Positions 53,031-61,164 of a stretch of DNA of 64,000 nt are shown here, one piece after another. The first letter of the stretch is position 1. Each line of letters opens with the position of its first letter. The notes below the pieces were generated by a model. It was not told the origin of the DNA, ran no database searches, and was given only the letters and a program-made list of their open reading frames with translations. The DNA lies in contig JAIQFA010000008.1 in assembly GCA_020073525.1 (NCBI GenBank), positions 1-64,000 of the forward strand, written 5' to 3'. The position numbers were made by a program, and so were the translations under genes. This DNA is from Terriglobia bacterium. GTDB lineage: Bacteria > Acidobacteriota > Terriglobia > Terriglobales > Acidobacteriaceae.

Positions 53031-54083
53031 TCAGTACGCCAGTTGAAATAGCACGTGCACCACCGCTTTCGAATCCATTGCCTGTCCGTTACGCATCGCC
53101 GGTTTGAAGCGCATCTTGTTGGCGGCGGCAACTGCTGCTTCGTCCAGTCCATGGCCCAGACCTCGAACCACGCGATCCACATGCAATTGCCCGTTCGCCG
53201 AGAACTCCACCTCGAGCAGGACTTCGCCTTCCAGTTTCAGATTTCTCGCTTCGTCGGTATAAACCGGGTTTGGCTTAAAGGTGATTTCGACCGGCGTAGT
53301 CGGCGGGCCGCTGTCCACGCGCTGAATGTGCGGCGTGTTCTGCGCAATCTCCTGCGAGCCGAAGCCCGAGGTTTGCACGCTGCCGCGGCCACTTCTGCGC
53401 CCGTCGCCTTGTCCACCGGTAGCCACGCCACTGCCAAAATCGGCGCTGGCTACCGCTCCCTTGATTCCTTTCGCTCCACCCGACCCGTTGCCCTGTCCGG
53501 GGCCGACCGGCATGTCGAACCCTCCGGCGACGGCCGCGACCAGTTTGCCGTTTGGTTTGCCGGTGTCACTCGGCTTCAGTCCATTGGGATCGCCGAATCC
53601 ACCCGTCTGCACCTTCTCAATCGGAGCGTTCACCGTGGGCTTCACCGAACTGCCCGCCGCGAAGTCGCCCGTGTGAATCAGCACCGGACGCGCTCCGCTC
53701 GTCTGCTTCAAGACCGCCGGCGCAAAGTTATTCATTGCCACCTTGGGTGGCTCAATTTCCTGGGGCTGCGGCTTGGACGCGCGGACCTCTTTTGGCACGA
53801 CCAGTTTCGGCTTCTCGAAAACCGGCGCGGCTGGCAGCAACTTCACATGCACTGGCAGGGGTTTCGGTTTGGGCAGTGGCTCCGGCCGCAGGGACGGCCG
53901 TGGGATCAACTCCGTGACGTGATAATTCACGGCGGTGATGAGCGTATCCTGCCCCAGGATCCCGACAATTGCCAGGAGCATGATCAGGGCCGTGAGAAGT
54001 CCGTAGCTGGTGGCGAAAGTCCGCCAGTTCCACTTTCTTTCCGGCAGCAGGCCGAGTTGAAAACCGCGATCGTACGTAGGCAT
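53031..54083 (-). CDS. TonB-family energy-transducing protein
   Basis: 350 residues. One N-terminal membrane segment (about 25-45, TSYGLLTALIMLLAIVGILG), a Pro/Lys-rich stretch (PRPSLRPEPLPKPKPLPVHVK) as in TonB, a Gly-rich linker, and a C-terminal TonB domain (about 265-350; ITFKPNPVYTDEARNLKLEGEVLLEVEFSANGQLHVDRVV). It is upstream of and probably cotranscribed with the M48 gene. It may power receptors such as the one at 38130, though no ExbB/ExbD gene is seen here. Confidence 0.9.
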   Translation of the reverse strand: MPTYDRGFQLGLLPERKWNWRTFATSYGLLTALIMLLAIVGILGQDTLITAVNYHVTELIPRPSLRPEPLPKPKPLPVHVKLLPAAPVFEKPKLVVPKEVRASKPQPQEIEPPKVAMNNFAPAVLKQTSGARPVLIHTGDFAAGSSVKPTVNAPIEKVQTGGFGDPNGLKPSDTGKPNGKLVAAVAGGFDMPVGPGQGNGSGGAKGIKGAVASADFGSGVATGGQGDGRRSGRGSVQTSGFGSQEIAQNTPHIQRVDSGPPTTPVEITFKPNPVYTDEARNLKLEGEVLLEVEFSANGQLHVDRVVRGLGHGLDEAAVAAANKMRFKPAMRNGQAMDSKAVVHVLFQLAY

Positions 54084-54234
54084 CCATTAACTCCAAAAGG
54101 GGGCCCAAGGTCGGGGAGAGCGCTTGGGGTTGGAGTCTTCAACTTATGGGAAATTAGGCAGAGGGTAAACGTGTCGGCTGCGCGTGTCCTTTGGTAACCA
54201 GTGGGGTACTCAGTGGATTGGGTGCTTTCGCTGG

Positions 54235-55632
54235 TTACTTTGGTGTCGCCGACCGGCGCCACGCAAAAAAGTAGAACACCGGAACGCCCGCCAGAATTGC
54301 CAGGCATCCCGCGGCCGAACTCTTCAGATTGCCGGTGAACGTGTAATAGAGAAGTGCCGCGGAAGCCAACACAAACAACGCCGGAACAACGGGATATCCC
54401 AATACCCGATAGGGTCGTTCGGCGTTCGGCTCCCGTCGGCGGAAAACGAACACCGTGCTACCCGCGATCATGTAGAACAGCCACTCGGCGAAGATCGCCA
54501 GCGAAAAGAATTGCCGGAAACTTCCACCGATCAGCAACAGAACGATCGCCAGGCCGCACTGCACAAGAATCGATACGGACGGCGTGTGGAAGCGGGGATG
54601 AACCTCAGCGATGGCCTTGAAAAAATATCCGTCGCGCGCGGTCGCGAACGGCACCCGCGCCCCGCTCATGATGGTGCCATTCAAAGTCACCAGCATCGAA
54701 ACTGCCATGCCGGCTGATACCAGGCTGGCGCCCGCGCGCCCCAGTACCAGCGCCACCGCGTCCGACGCCGGACGCTCCGAACCTGCCATGGCCGCCGCCG
54801 GCAGCACGTACTGCACCGCCGCGTTCACCAGAATGTAGAGCGCGCCTACGGTAGCTACGCCCCAAATTAGAGACAGCGGAATGTTGCGCTGCGGATTCCG
54901 GATCTCTCCCGCCACCATGTTCAAATCGTTCCAGCCGTCGTAGGCCCACAGCGCCGCGACCAGCGCCGCGAAAAATCCAGCCACGCCGCCTTTGGCCCCG
55001 GCAAACTCAGTGGCAAAATTCGCCCAGGTCCCACCACGGTACGAAAAGCCAACCGCGACAATGGCTAGGATGATCGCAACCTTTAACAGCGTGAACAGAA
55101 ACTGAAATTCCCCCGCCCGACGAACGCCGATGTAGTTCAGCCACGAAATCAGCAGAGTGGCGCCGATTGCCACCAGTTGCCCGTAAGTGAGCGTGAATGG
55201 ATGATTGATCGAAGCGTTTGAGTAGAAAGCATGTGAGAAGAAAGAGAAGACCGGAAAAGTTTCCAGGATCCGCACCAAGCCGGTCGTGATGGTTGCAATC
55301 GAGGCCGGCTTGGCGATCAGAAACCAGGTCCAGGAATATAGAAATCCTGCCAACGGTCCGTAAGCATCGCGAACGTAAACGTACTCGCCGCCCGCCTGCG
55401 GCTTCATGGCACCGAGTTCGGCGTAAGTAAGCGCGCCGAAAAAAGAGAGCAGTCCCCCAACCACCCAGGCGAGATATACAACTCGGGCCGACCCCACCGC
55501 TTGCATCATCTCGGTCGGAACAAGAAAGATGCCGCTCCCGATGATTGTGCCGACGACCACCGCGCCGGCGTGTGACAGGCCCAAGTCGCGTGCCAGCTCG
55601 GGGCGGGAGTGATTTCCCTCGTGCATTTTCAT
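54235..55632 (-). CDS. APC-family amino acid permease
   Basis: 465 residues, about 12 membrane segments. Family marks: VVVGTIIGSGIFLVPTEMMQ, YAELGAMKPQAGGEYVYVRDAYG, ALWAYDGWNDLNMVAGEIRNPQRNIPLSLIWG, and GARVPFATARDGYFF. This is the LAT-like group. Substrate not readable; since the window has ethanolamine lyase, a polyamine or ethanolamine role cannot be excluded, but the genes are far apart. ATG at 55632; an inverted repeat lies upstream. Confidence 0.88.
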   Translation of the reverse strand: MKMHEGNHSRPELARDLGLSHAGAVVVGTIIGSGIFLVPTEMMQAVGSARVVYLAWVVGGLLSFFGALTYAELGAMKPQAGGEYVYVRDAYGPLAGFLYSWTWFLIAKPASIATITTGLVRILETFPVFSFFSHAFYSNASINHPFTLTYGQLVAIGATLLISWLNYIGVRRAGEFQFLFTLLKVAIILAIVAVGFSYRGGTWANFATEFAGAKGGVAGFFAALVAALWAYDGWNDLNMVAGEIRNPQRNIPLSLIWGVATVGALYILVNAAVQYVLPAAAMAGSERPASDAVALVLGRAGASLVSAGMAVSMLVTLNGTIMSGARVPFATARDGYFFKAIAEVHPRFHTPSVSILVQCGLAIVLLLIGGSFRQFFSLAIFAEWLFYMIAGSTVFVFRRREPNAERPYRVLGYPVVPALFVLASAALLYYTFTGNLKSSAAGCLAILAGVPVFYFFAWRRSATPK

Positions 55633-55652
55633 AGGCTGTTCGAAAAAATTCT

Positions 55653-55745
55653 AACCGCAGAGTTCGCTGAGCACGCAGAGAACTGAAACATCAAAGCAAC
55701 AGATTTTGCCCAATTCTCTCTGCGCCCTCGGCGATCTCTGCGGTT
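55653..55745. repeat. Inverted repeat with AACCGCAGAG ends
   Basis: AACCGCAGAGTTCGC...CGCAGAGAA (55653-55682) and TTCTCTCTGCG...CTCTGCGGTT (55714-55745). The right arm ends next to the symporter stop codon. Confidence 0.75.
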
Positions 55746-57202
55746 CAGGCTTTTATCGGCGTGCGCCACAACACGCTAGCCGCGTACCCCACCGCATAGG
55801 TCACGCAGGTTCCGATCGCCACCCACCAGGTAAAGGGCACATGGGACCACTTCCACAGATACAGCTCCACCGTCAACCCGCAAATCATGCCGACGATCGC
55901 CCCACCCTGATTTGCGCGCTTGGTTAGCACTCCGAGCAGGAACACCCCAAGCAGCGCTCCGTAGGCGACCGATGCAATCTGCAACCCCACTTCCACTACT
56001 CGTCCCACGCGATGCAGGGCCAGCACTGCCAGCCCGAACAGCACCAGCGCCCACCCAATCGTTACCAGTCGCGCCAGCCGCAGTCGCCCCGCTTCGCTCG
56101 CCCCCGGACGAAATCGCAGGTAGAAATCCATCATCGAACTGGACGACAGCGAATTCAGCGCCGCGCTCAAATTCGACATTGCCGCCGCCAGAATCGCCGC
56201 GATCAACAGCCCCGCAATTCCGTGTGGCATTCGAGTTACGATGAACGTCGGATAGATCCGGTCCGCCCGCCCAAACGCAGCCGATGGAACCTGGTAGTAG
56301 GCAAACAGCATCACGCCCACGAAGAGAAACAACCCAAACTGGAAAAATACCGCAACTCCGCTCGATAGCAACGCCAAGACTGACTGCCGCTGATTCCGCG
56401 CCGCCAGTAACCGCTGCACGATGAGTTGGTCGGTGCCATGGCTGGCCGTCGTCAAGAACGCGCCGCCGAGGACTCCCGCCCACAGCGTGTATGGTTTCAC
56501 CAAATTCAAATATGGCCAGTGCGCCGAGACAGGAAGATCGAACACTTGGAACTTGTGCAGTCCACTCGCAATCGCGTCGACTGACCCCCATCCTCCCGGC
56601 ACAAGATGCAGAATCGTTATCAGCCCGACCAGCGTTCCGCCCACATAAATAAAGGTCTGGACCACATCGGTCCAGATCACCGCTGCCAGTCCACCCTCAA
56701 ACGTATAGATCAAAGTCAGCAGCGTAATGATTGCGATCGAAGCGACCTCGCCCGTGCCCAGCGCGATTGAGACCACGATTGATACGGCGTAGACACGCAC
56801 GCCCTCGGCCGCCGCCCGCGTCAACAGAAACAGGCCCGCCGTCACCGTGCGCAGCTCCGGACCAAATCGCCGTTCGATCAACTGATAGGCCGTATAAAGC
56901 TCGCCGCGAAAATACTGCGGCAGCAGCACAAAACTAATAATGACGCGGCCTACCACGTACCCCATCACCACCTGCAGAAAAGTGAGATTCGAATCGTAGG
57001 CGAGCCCGGGAATGCTGATGATGGTCAGCGTGCTGGTTTCCGCCGCCACAATCGACAGCGCGATTGCCCACCACGGAATGTCGCGGTCGGCGAGAAAGTA
57101 GTCGCGCATCGTCCGCTGCCGCTTGCGAAACCGCAGTCCGAACAGCGTGATCCCCGCCAGGTACACGGCAATGATCAGCAGGTCGATCCGATTCAATCCC
57201 AA
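55745..57202 (-). CDS. Sodium:solute symporter (SSS family)
   Basis: About 485 residues from TTG at 57202 (MGLNRIDLLIIAVYLAG), with GAGGAAT at 57207-57213; the frame is open upstream through a palindromic repeat that is not coding-like. About 13 membrane segments; marks: RTMRDYFLADRDIPWWAIALSIVAAETSTLTIISIPGLAY (Na+ site region), GGLAAVIWTDVVQTFIY, TASHGTDQLIVQRLLAARN, and AAAMSNLSAALNSLSSSSMMDFY. It is divergent from the BadF-type sugar kinase (57423), which suggests import of a sugar that is then phosphorylated. Confidence 0.9.
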   Translation of the reverse strand: MGLNRIDLLIIAVYLAGITLFGLRFRKRQRTMRDYFLADRDIPWWAIALSIVAAETSTLTIISIPGLAYDSNLTFLQVVMGYVVGRVIISFVLLPQYFRGELYTAYQLIERRFGPELRTVTAGLFLLTRAAAEGVRVYAVSIVVSIALGTGEVASIAIITLLTLIYTFEGGLAAVIWTDVVQTFIYVGGTLVGLITILHLVPGGWGSVDAIASGLHKFQVFDLPVSAHWPYLNLVKPYTLWAGVLGGAFLTTASHGTDQLIVQRLLAARNQRQSVLALLSSGVAVFFQFGLFLFVGVMLFAYYQVPSAAFGRADRIYPTFIVTRMPHGIAGLLIAAILAAAMSNLSAALNSLSSSSMMDFYLRFRPGASEAGRLRLARLVTIGWALVLFGLAVLALHRVGRVVEVGLQIASVAYGALLGVFLLGVLTKRANQGGAIVGMICGLTVELYLWKWSHVPFTWWVAIGTCVTYAVGYAASVLWRTPIKA

Positions 57203-57210
57203 GCAATTCC

Positions 57211-57262
57211 TCGTAGAGACGATTTCTCGTGTGTAGAGACGCGCCTTGCCGCGCCTCCTGCA
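57211..57262. repeat. GTAGAGAC half-repeats
   Basis: TCGTAGAGACG and GTGTAGAGACGCGCCTTGCCGCGCC, single and degraded members of the GAGACGGGGCAAGCCCCGTCTC family. Confidence 0.6.
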
Positions 57263-57294
57263 GCCAGACTGGCCGTTGCAAGCAGAACGGGAAG

Positions 57295-57314
57295 GGCACG
57301 GCTTCAGCCGTGCC
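57295..57314. repeat. Short perfect palindrome GGCACGGC-TTCA-GCCGTGCC
   Basis: Perfect 20-base palindrome in the gap between the symporter and the kinase; a GGGCC-rich inverted stretch follows near 57333-57356. Confidence 0.65.
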
Positions 57315-57422
57315 GCCCAGATCGAAAAGACTCGGGCTTTGGCCCCTGAGGGCCAGTCGCTGCATTGTACAAGCATGTTCTGCGCAAGGAATCAGCGCTG
57401 AACCTGTGTTAGAACTAGCGCG

Positions 57423-58340
57423 ATGGCTTACTATCTCGGAATCGACGGCGGCGGTACCAAGACCCGCTGTGTTCTTGCCGACGAAGCGACTGTGCTGGCG
57501 AAGGCAATGACCGGCGGCTGCAGCGTGATTCGCCACGGCGAACAGCAGGCAAGGGAAGCGCTGCATGCTGCGATCCACCAGGTCTGCGCCACCGCCAGGA
57601 TTTCTCCCAATCAGATTCGCGCTATCTGTATCGGCGTCACCGGCGCTGCCCGGTCCGAGATCGCCGCGAAGATTCGCAGCATCCTCGCCGAGCTAGCTCC
57701 CGACATGGCGCCCGCTAACATCGAGGTCGTCGGTGACACCGTGATCGCCCTGGAAGCCGCGTTCGGCGTGGGGCCCGGAGTGATCGCGATCGCCGGCACC
57801 GGCTCCATCGTCTATGGTCGCGATGCTACCGGTCGCACCGCGCGTGCCGGGGGCTGGGGGTTTGCCATTTCCGACGAAGGTTCCGGCCACTGGATCGGCC
57901 GCCGCGCTGTATATTCCATCCTTAGCGCTCGCGACCAAGGCCTCGAAACCGCGCTCACCGCCATGGTCTTCCAGGCCTGGAAGATCAGCTCCATCGACGA
58001 ACTCGTGTTACGAGCCAACGCAACTCCGCCGCCCGATTTTCCACGCCTCTTTCCGATCGTTCTCCGTGCCGCTGACGAGGCTGATGCCATCGCCCGCGAC
58101 CTCCTAAGTGAAGCCGGAGTCGAGTTGGCTAAGATCGCGGCCATCGTCCTCCGGCGTCTTGCCCCCGATGCTCCAGGGGCGATGCTCCCTGTGGCCATGA
58201 CGGGCAGCGTCTTTCGTCAGTCCCAAGTCGTGCGCCAGGTTTTCTACAATACACTGCAGGCGAGCTTTCCCGCCCTAGACGTGCGCCAGGATATAGCCGA
58301 TCCCGTAGAGGGAGCGCTAGCCCGAGCAAGGCGACAGTAG
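57423..58340 (+). CDS. BadF/BadG/BcrA/BcrD-type ATPase, N-acetylglucosamine-kinase-like
   Basis: 305 residues. ASKHA-fold ATPase: phosphate-1 motif LGIDGGGTKTRCVLAD, CIGVTGAA, phosphate-2 region GVIAIAGTGSIVYGRD, AGGWGFAISDEGSGHWIGRRAV, and TGSVFR with a C-terminal helix. The pattern is that of N-acetylglucosamine or N-acetylmuramic acid kinases and not of the iron-sulfur activator proteins (no CxxC). With the divergent SSS symporter it probably makes an uptake and phosphorylation pair. The TAG stop lies inside a palindromic repeat. Confidence 0.9.
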   Translation: MAYYLGIDGGGTKTRCVLADEATVLAKAMTGGCSVIRHGEQQAREALHAAIHQVCATARISPNQIRAICIGVTGAARSEIAAKIRSILAELAPDMAPANIEVVGDTVIALEAAFGVGPGVIAIAGTGSIVYGRDATGRTARAGGWGFAISDEGSGHWIGRRAVYSILSARDQGLETALTAMVFQAWKISSIDELVLRANATPPPDFPRLFPIVLRAADEADAIARDLLSEAGVELAKIAAIVLRRLAPDAPGAMLPVAMTGSVFRQSQVVRQVFYNTLQASFPALDVRQDIADPVEGALARARRQ

Positions 58341-58361
58341 AGACGGGGCTTGCCCCGTCTC
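58337..58361. repeat. GAGACGGGGCTTGCCCCGTCTC repeat, one unit, overlapping the kinase stop
   Basis: GTAGAGACGGGGCTTGCCCCGTCTC. The kinase TAG stop (58338-58340) is part of the repeat; it is 16 bases ahead of the next gene. Confidence 0.85.
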
Positions 58362-58377
58362 AGCAGGCTGAAACGAG

Positions 58378-59205
58378 ATGTCAGACAACAAGCGGTTCGA
58401 AGACAAGATTTCCGAAGTCGAAAGCGTCGTTCCCGCAAATGTTGCTGCAACAGTTGCCGCGCCCGACCTGCTCAGAGCCGTTGCCGACCCTGCCCTTACG
58501 GAAGACTTGGCTCTGGCTCTCCTCAAGCGCCCCGACTTGCTCCCTGAAGTCTTGGAGCAACTCGCCAAGAACGTTCACGCCCTCAAGAGCCGTAAGGTAA
58601 AGATCGCGATCGCCAGCCATCCGCACACACCGCGCCATGTATCCGTGCCAATGGCGCGCCAGTTCTATACGTTTGATCTGATGAAAGTGGCGCTCTCACC
58701 GGGCGTCCCTGCCGACGTCAAAATTGCCATCGATGACGTCCTCATCTCGCGCTTGAAGACGGTCACGGTCGGCGAACGCCTAACGCTGGCCCGCCGCGCC
58801 TCAGGCAGAGTGGCGGCTGCGCTCCTGCTGGATGTGGATGACGGCAAGATCGTCAATGAGAAGAGCGGCAATGTGCCGACCAAGGACGCCGAAACTCTAG
58901 CCCGCGAAACTCGAGTCATGCAGACCGCGCTCGAAAACCCGCGCCTCACCGAAGCTCTCGTGATCAGTTCTGTGCTTCGCCCCTGCACCAGCGCAGCCCT
59001 GGTGCAGGCCGTCGCACGGCACGAGAAGTGGTCTCGCCGCAGAGAAATTCGCGCAGCTCTTCTGCGAACCGAGCACCTCTCGTTAGCCCGCGCGCTGGAA
59101 TTCAGCCACGAAATCCCGGCTCCCCTGTTGCAGGAAGTACTCGCCAGTTCGCGTCTCCCCGGCAAAATTAAGGAGCAACTTCTCCGTGAGCGGGCCGCTC
59201 GCTGA
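58378..59205 (+). CDS. Helical repeat-like hypothetical protein
   Basis: 275 residues, almost wholly helical and without signal peptide or membrane segment. The sequence looks like tandem helical pairs (PDLLRAVADPALTEDLALALLKRPDLLPEVLEQL; VMQTALENPRLTEALVISSVLR), in the manner of DUF2336/HEAT-type proteins. No catalytic motif. The frame starts 16 bases after the repeat at the kinase stop, so it may be in the same transcript. Function unknown. Confidence 0.7.
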   Translation: MSDNKRFEDKISEVESVVPANVAATVAAPDLLRAVADPALTEDLALALLKRPDLLPEVLEQLAKNVHALKSRKVKIAIASHPHTPRHVSVPMARQFYTFDLMKVALSPGVPADVKIAIDDVLISRLKTVTVGERLTLARRASGRVAAALLLDVDDGKIVNEKSGNVPTKDAETLARETRVMQTALENPRLTEALVISSVLRPCTSAALVQAVARHEKWSRRREIRAALLRTEHLSLARALEFSHEIPAPLLQEVLASSRLPGKIKEQLLRERAAR

Positions 59206-59249
59206 TGGGTGTGAGTCTCGCGTTTTTCGAGACGTGGGCCGTTCGCTGC

Positions 59250-61097
59250 TCACGGATGCGGGAGCGGTGTCGCATCCTTGAATTTGCTATCTCCTGGGTT
59301 GGTATCTCCGCGCAGTAATCCCACAATCTTCTCGTACAACTTCGAGCGCGTTACGTAACGCTCATTCGCGCTCGTGATGTATCGGATCTGCATCTCGACG
59401 CCGGACGCTGTTGGACGCAGGTGAATTGCCGGAGACACCGTCAGTGACTTTCGATACCCCGCCGATTTCTTCCATTCCTGCTCCGCCTGGGCCGCGCTCG
59501 ACCGCGTTTCTTCCTCTACCAGTCGCTGGATGGCTTCCACCAGCGGATAGGGATTTGCGGCCTGACCAACCTCGACCTGTAATTCATCCCAGAGCCACTG
59601 CCCGGCCGTCGAAAAATTAAAGTAGTGACCTTCGATAGCGAAGCTATTTACAAATGCGACTTTGCGTCCGGTCGGATGTCCCGTATCCGTCCAGTTGCCG
59701 GTTTCAAGCAGCACCGTGCGCAGAAGCCCGATTTCGATCACTTCGCCCACGACGCCATTGATCTCCACCCAGTCGCCGACCCGAATCCCGTTGCGTCCCA
59801 TCAGCACGAACCATCCGAAAAAGCCGACGATAAAATCTTTCAGTGCCACGGTTAGCCCGGCGCCCGCCAATCCGAGGATGGTCGGCATCTGGTTCGGTAC
59901 CCCCAGAACAATGAACACGATCACCAGGACGCCCACTGCCTGCAAACTGAATTGGATCACTCCACGAAGCGTGAGAAGGTGTTTCTTGTCCGCAGCGGCC
60001 TGGCTGAAAAGCCGGTTCACGAGCAGGCATCCACAATAGACCAAAACGGCCACCGACAAGATCCAAAGAATCGATCGAAGTATGCCATGCAGAACCGCTC
60101 GGTCCTGATCAGCGGTTACATCGAGCCAATTGCTGTAAATCTGCTGGAGTTCGACCTCGTCCTGAATGCGTTTATCGAAACCGGAGAGTAATTTCTGGTC
60201 GCTGGAAAAATTCTTAAGTGAGGTAACGGCCGTCGCCGTGTCTTCCTTTGACGCGGTTCCCGTTGCGGCTCCATTTCGCAAGTCTGCCGCGCGCTGCTTG
60301 GTTTCTTCCCGCTCGGGTTTTTGGTCATGAACCCAGTCTTGGAGAGCCTGATGCTGTGCCGTCAATTCGTTGCTGTTCGCCAGTTCCTGGTCTCGCGCCG
60401 CTTGGAGACGCTGGCGCTTGTCGCGGAGCCACATCCAGGCTGATATCTGGCCGGCCAGAGTGTGTGCGTTGAGATCGACGGCGGGTGCATTCGTAGCGGG
60501 ATTCTGAGCCTGGCGTTGCTCGTACTCATGCTCGGCCGCTTCCTGTTGATCGCGCTGGCGCTGCACCGCGGTCTCCTGATCGCCTCCCATCCGGATCAAT
60601 TCCTGTTGCGCGTCTTCGACTTCGTCCTCGTCCAGCGCCTGTTCCGCTTCCAGCAGATCCTGCTGATCGTGGAGCGCGTCTTTTTCGGCGGGCTTGGCGG
60701 CGGCCAACTTCGCCTTAACCTGTTCAATTCGCGAGAGGACTTCCGCCAGAGAAGTCTGCGTCTGCTGCATTTTCAAGTACAGGTCCCGGTTCTTGGGATC
60801 CTGAGCGGGCCGCACTTCAGCGGCTTGGCGCAGTGCTTCAGCGAAAGCCAAATCCACTTCGTGGTCCGCGATGCGCGCCGCTTCCTCAGCCAACCCGTGT
60901 TCCTCCGCAGTAACGGCCAGCGGAGCTAAAGCGCGGGCCGTCGGCAGCGGACGTTCGTCCACCAAGGGTGCCCGCTTGGTTGCGGTCTTGGTCTTGGCGC
61001 GCGGAACGCCGGTCTCACGCGTAGCGAGATAACCGAGACTCGCCGCCAGGATTAATACCAGCAAAGCTCCCGCGATACCCCACCGCAGCCACTTCAT
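59250..61097 (-). CDS. MscS-family mechanosensitive channel with long coiled-coil N-terminus
   Basis: 615 residues. A single N-terminal membrane segment or signal anchor (WLRWGIAGALLVLILAASLGYLA), then about 300 residues of Glu/Gln/Ala-rich periplasmic coiled coil (RIEQVKAKLAAAKPAEKDALHDQQDLLEAEQALDEDEVEDAQQEL). MscS core from about 330: three membrane segments with LGLAGAGLTVALKDFIVGFFGWFVLM and RVGDWVEINGVVGEVIEIGLLRTVLLE (beta domain). It resembles MscK/YbdG-like large members. Probably an osmotic-shock relief channel. A short GC-rich palindrome lies upstream. Confidence 0.9.
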   Translation of the reverse strand: MKWLRWGIAGALLVLILAASLGYLATRETGVPRAKTKTATKRAPLVDERPLPTARALAPLAVTAEEHGLAEEAARIADHEVDLAFAEALRQAAEVRPAQDPKNRDLYLKMQQTQTSLAEVLSRIEQVKAKLAAAKPAEKDALHDQQDLLEAEQALDEDEVEDAQQELIRMGGDQETAVQRQRDQQEAAEHEYEQRQAQNPATNAPAVDLNAHTLAGQISAWMWLRDKRQRLQAARDQELANSNELTAQHQALQDWVHDQKPEREETKQRAADLRNGAATGTASKEDTATAVTSLKNFSSDQKLLSGFDKRIQDEVELQQIYSNWLDVTADQDRAVLHGILRSILWILSVAVLVYCGCLLVNRLFSQAAADKKHLLTLRGVIQFSLQAVGVLVIVFIVLGVPNQMPTILGLAGAGLTVALKDFIVGFFGWFVLMGRNGIRVGDWVEINGVVGEVIEIGLLRTVLLETGNWTDTGHPTGRKVAFVNSFAIEGHYFNFSTAGQWLWDELQVEVGQAANPYPLVEAIQRLVEEETRSSAAQAEQEWKKSAGYRKSLTVSPAIHLRPTASGVEMQIRYITSANERYVTRSKLYEKIVGLLRGDTNPGDSKFKDATPLPHP

Positions 61098-61121
61098 TGA
61101 ATCTCCTTAAAGTTTGTGTAG

Positions 61122-61142
61122 GGACAGCCGCCACGGCTGTCC
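61122..61142. repeat. Palindrome GGACAGCCG-CCA-CGGCTGTCC
   Basis: Perfect GGACAGCCG/CGGCTGTCC arms just upstream of the MscS gene. A GTGTAGGGACAGCCGCC-style element common in acidobacterial intergenic DNA. Confidence 0.7.
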
Positions 61143-61164
61143 GCCGAGCGAAGGCCCGTCGTCA

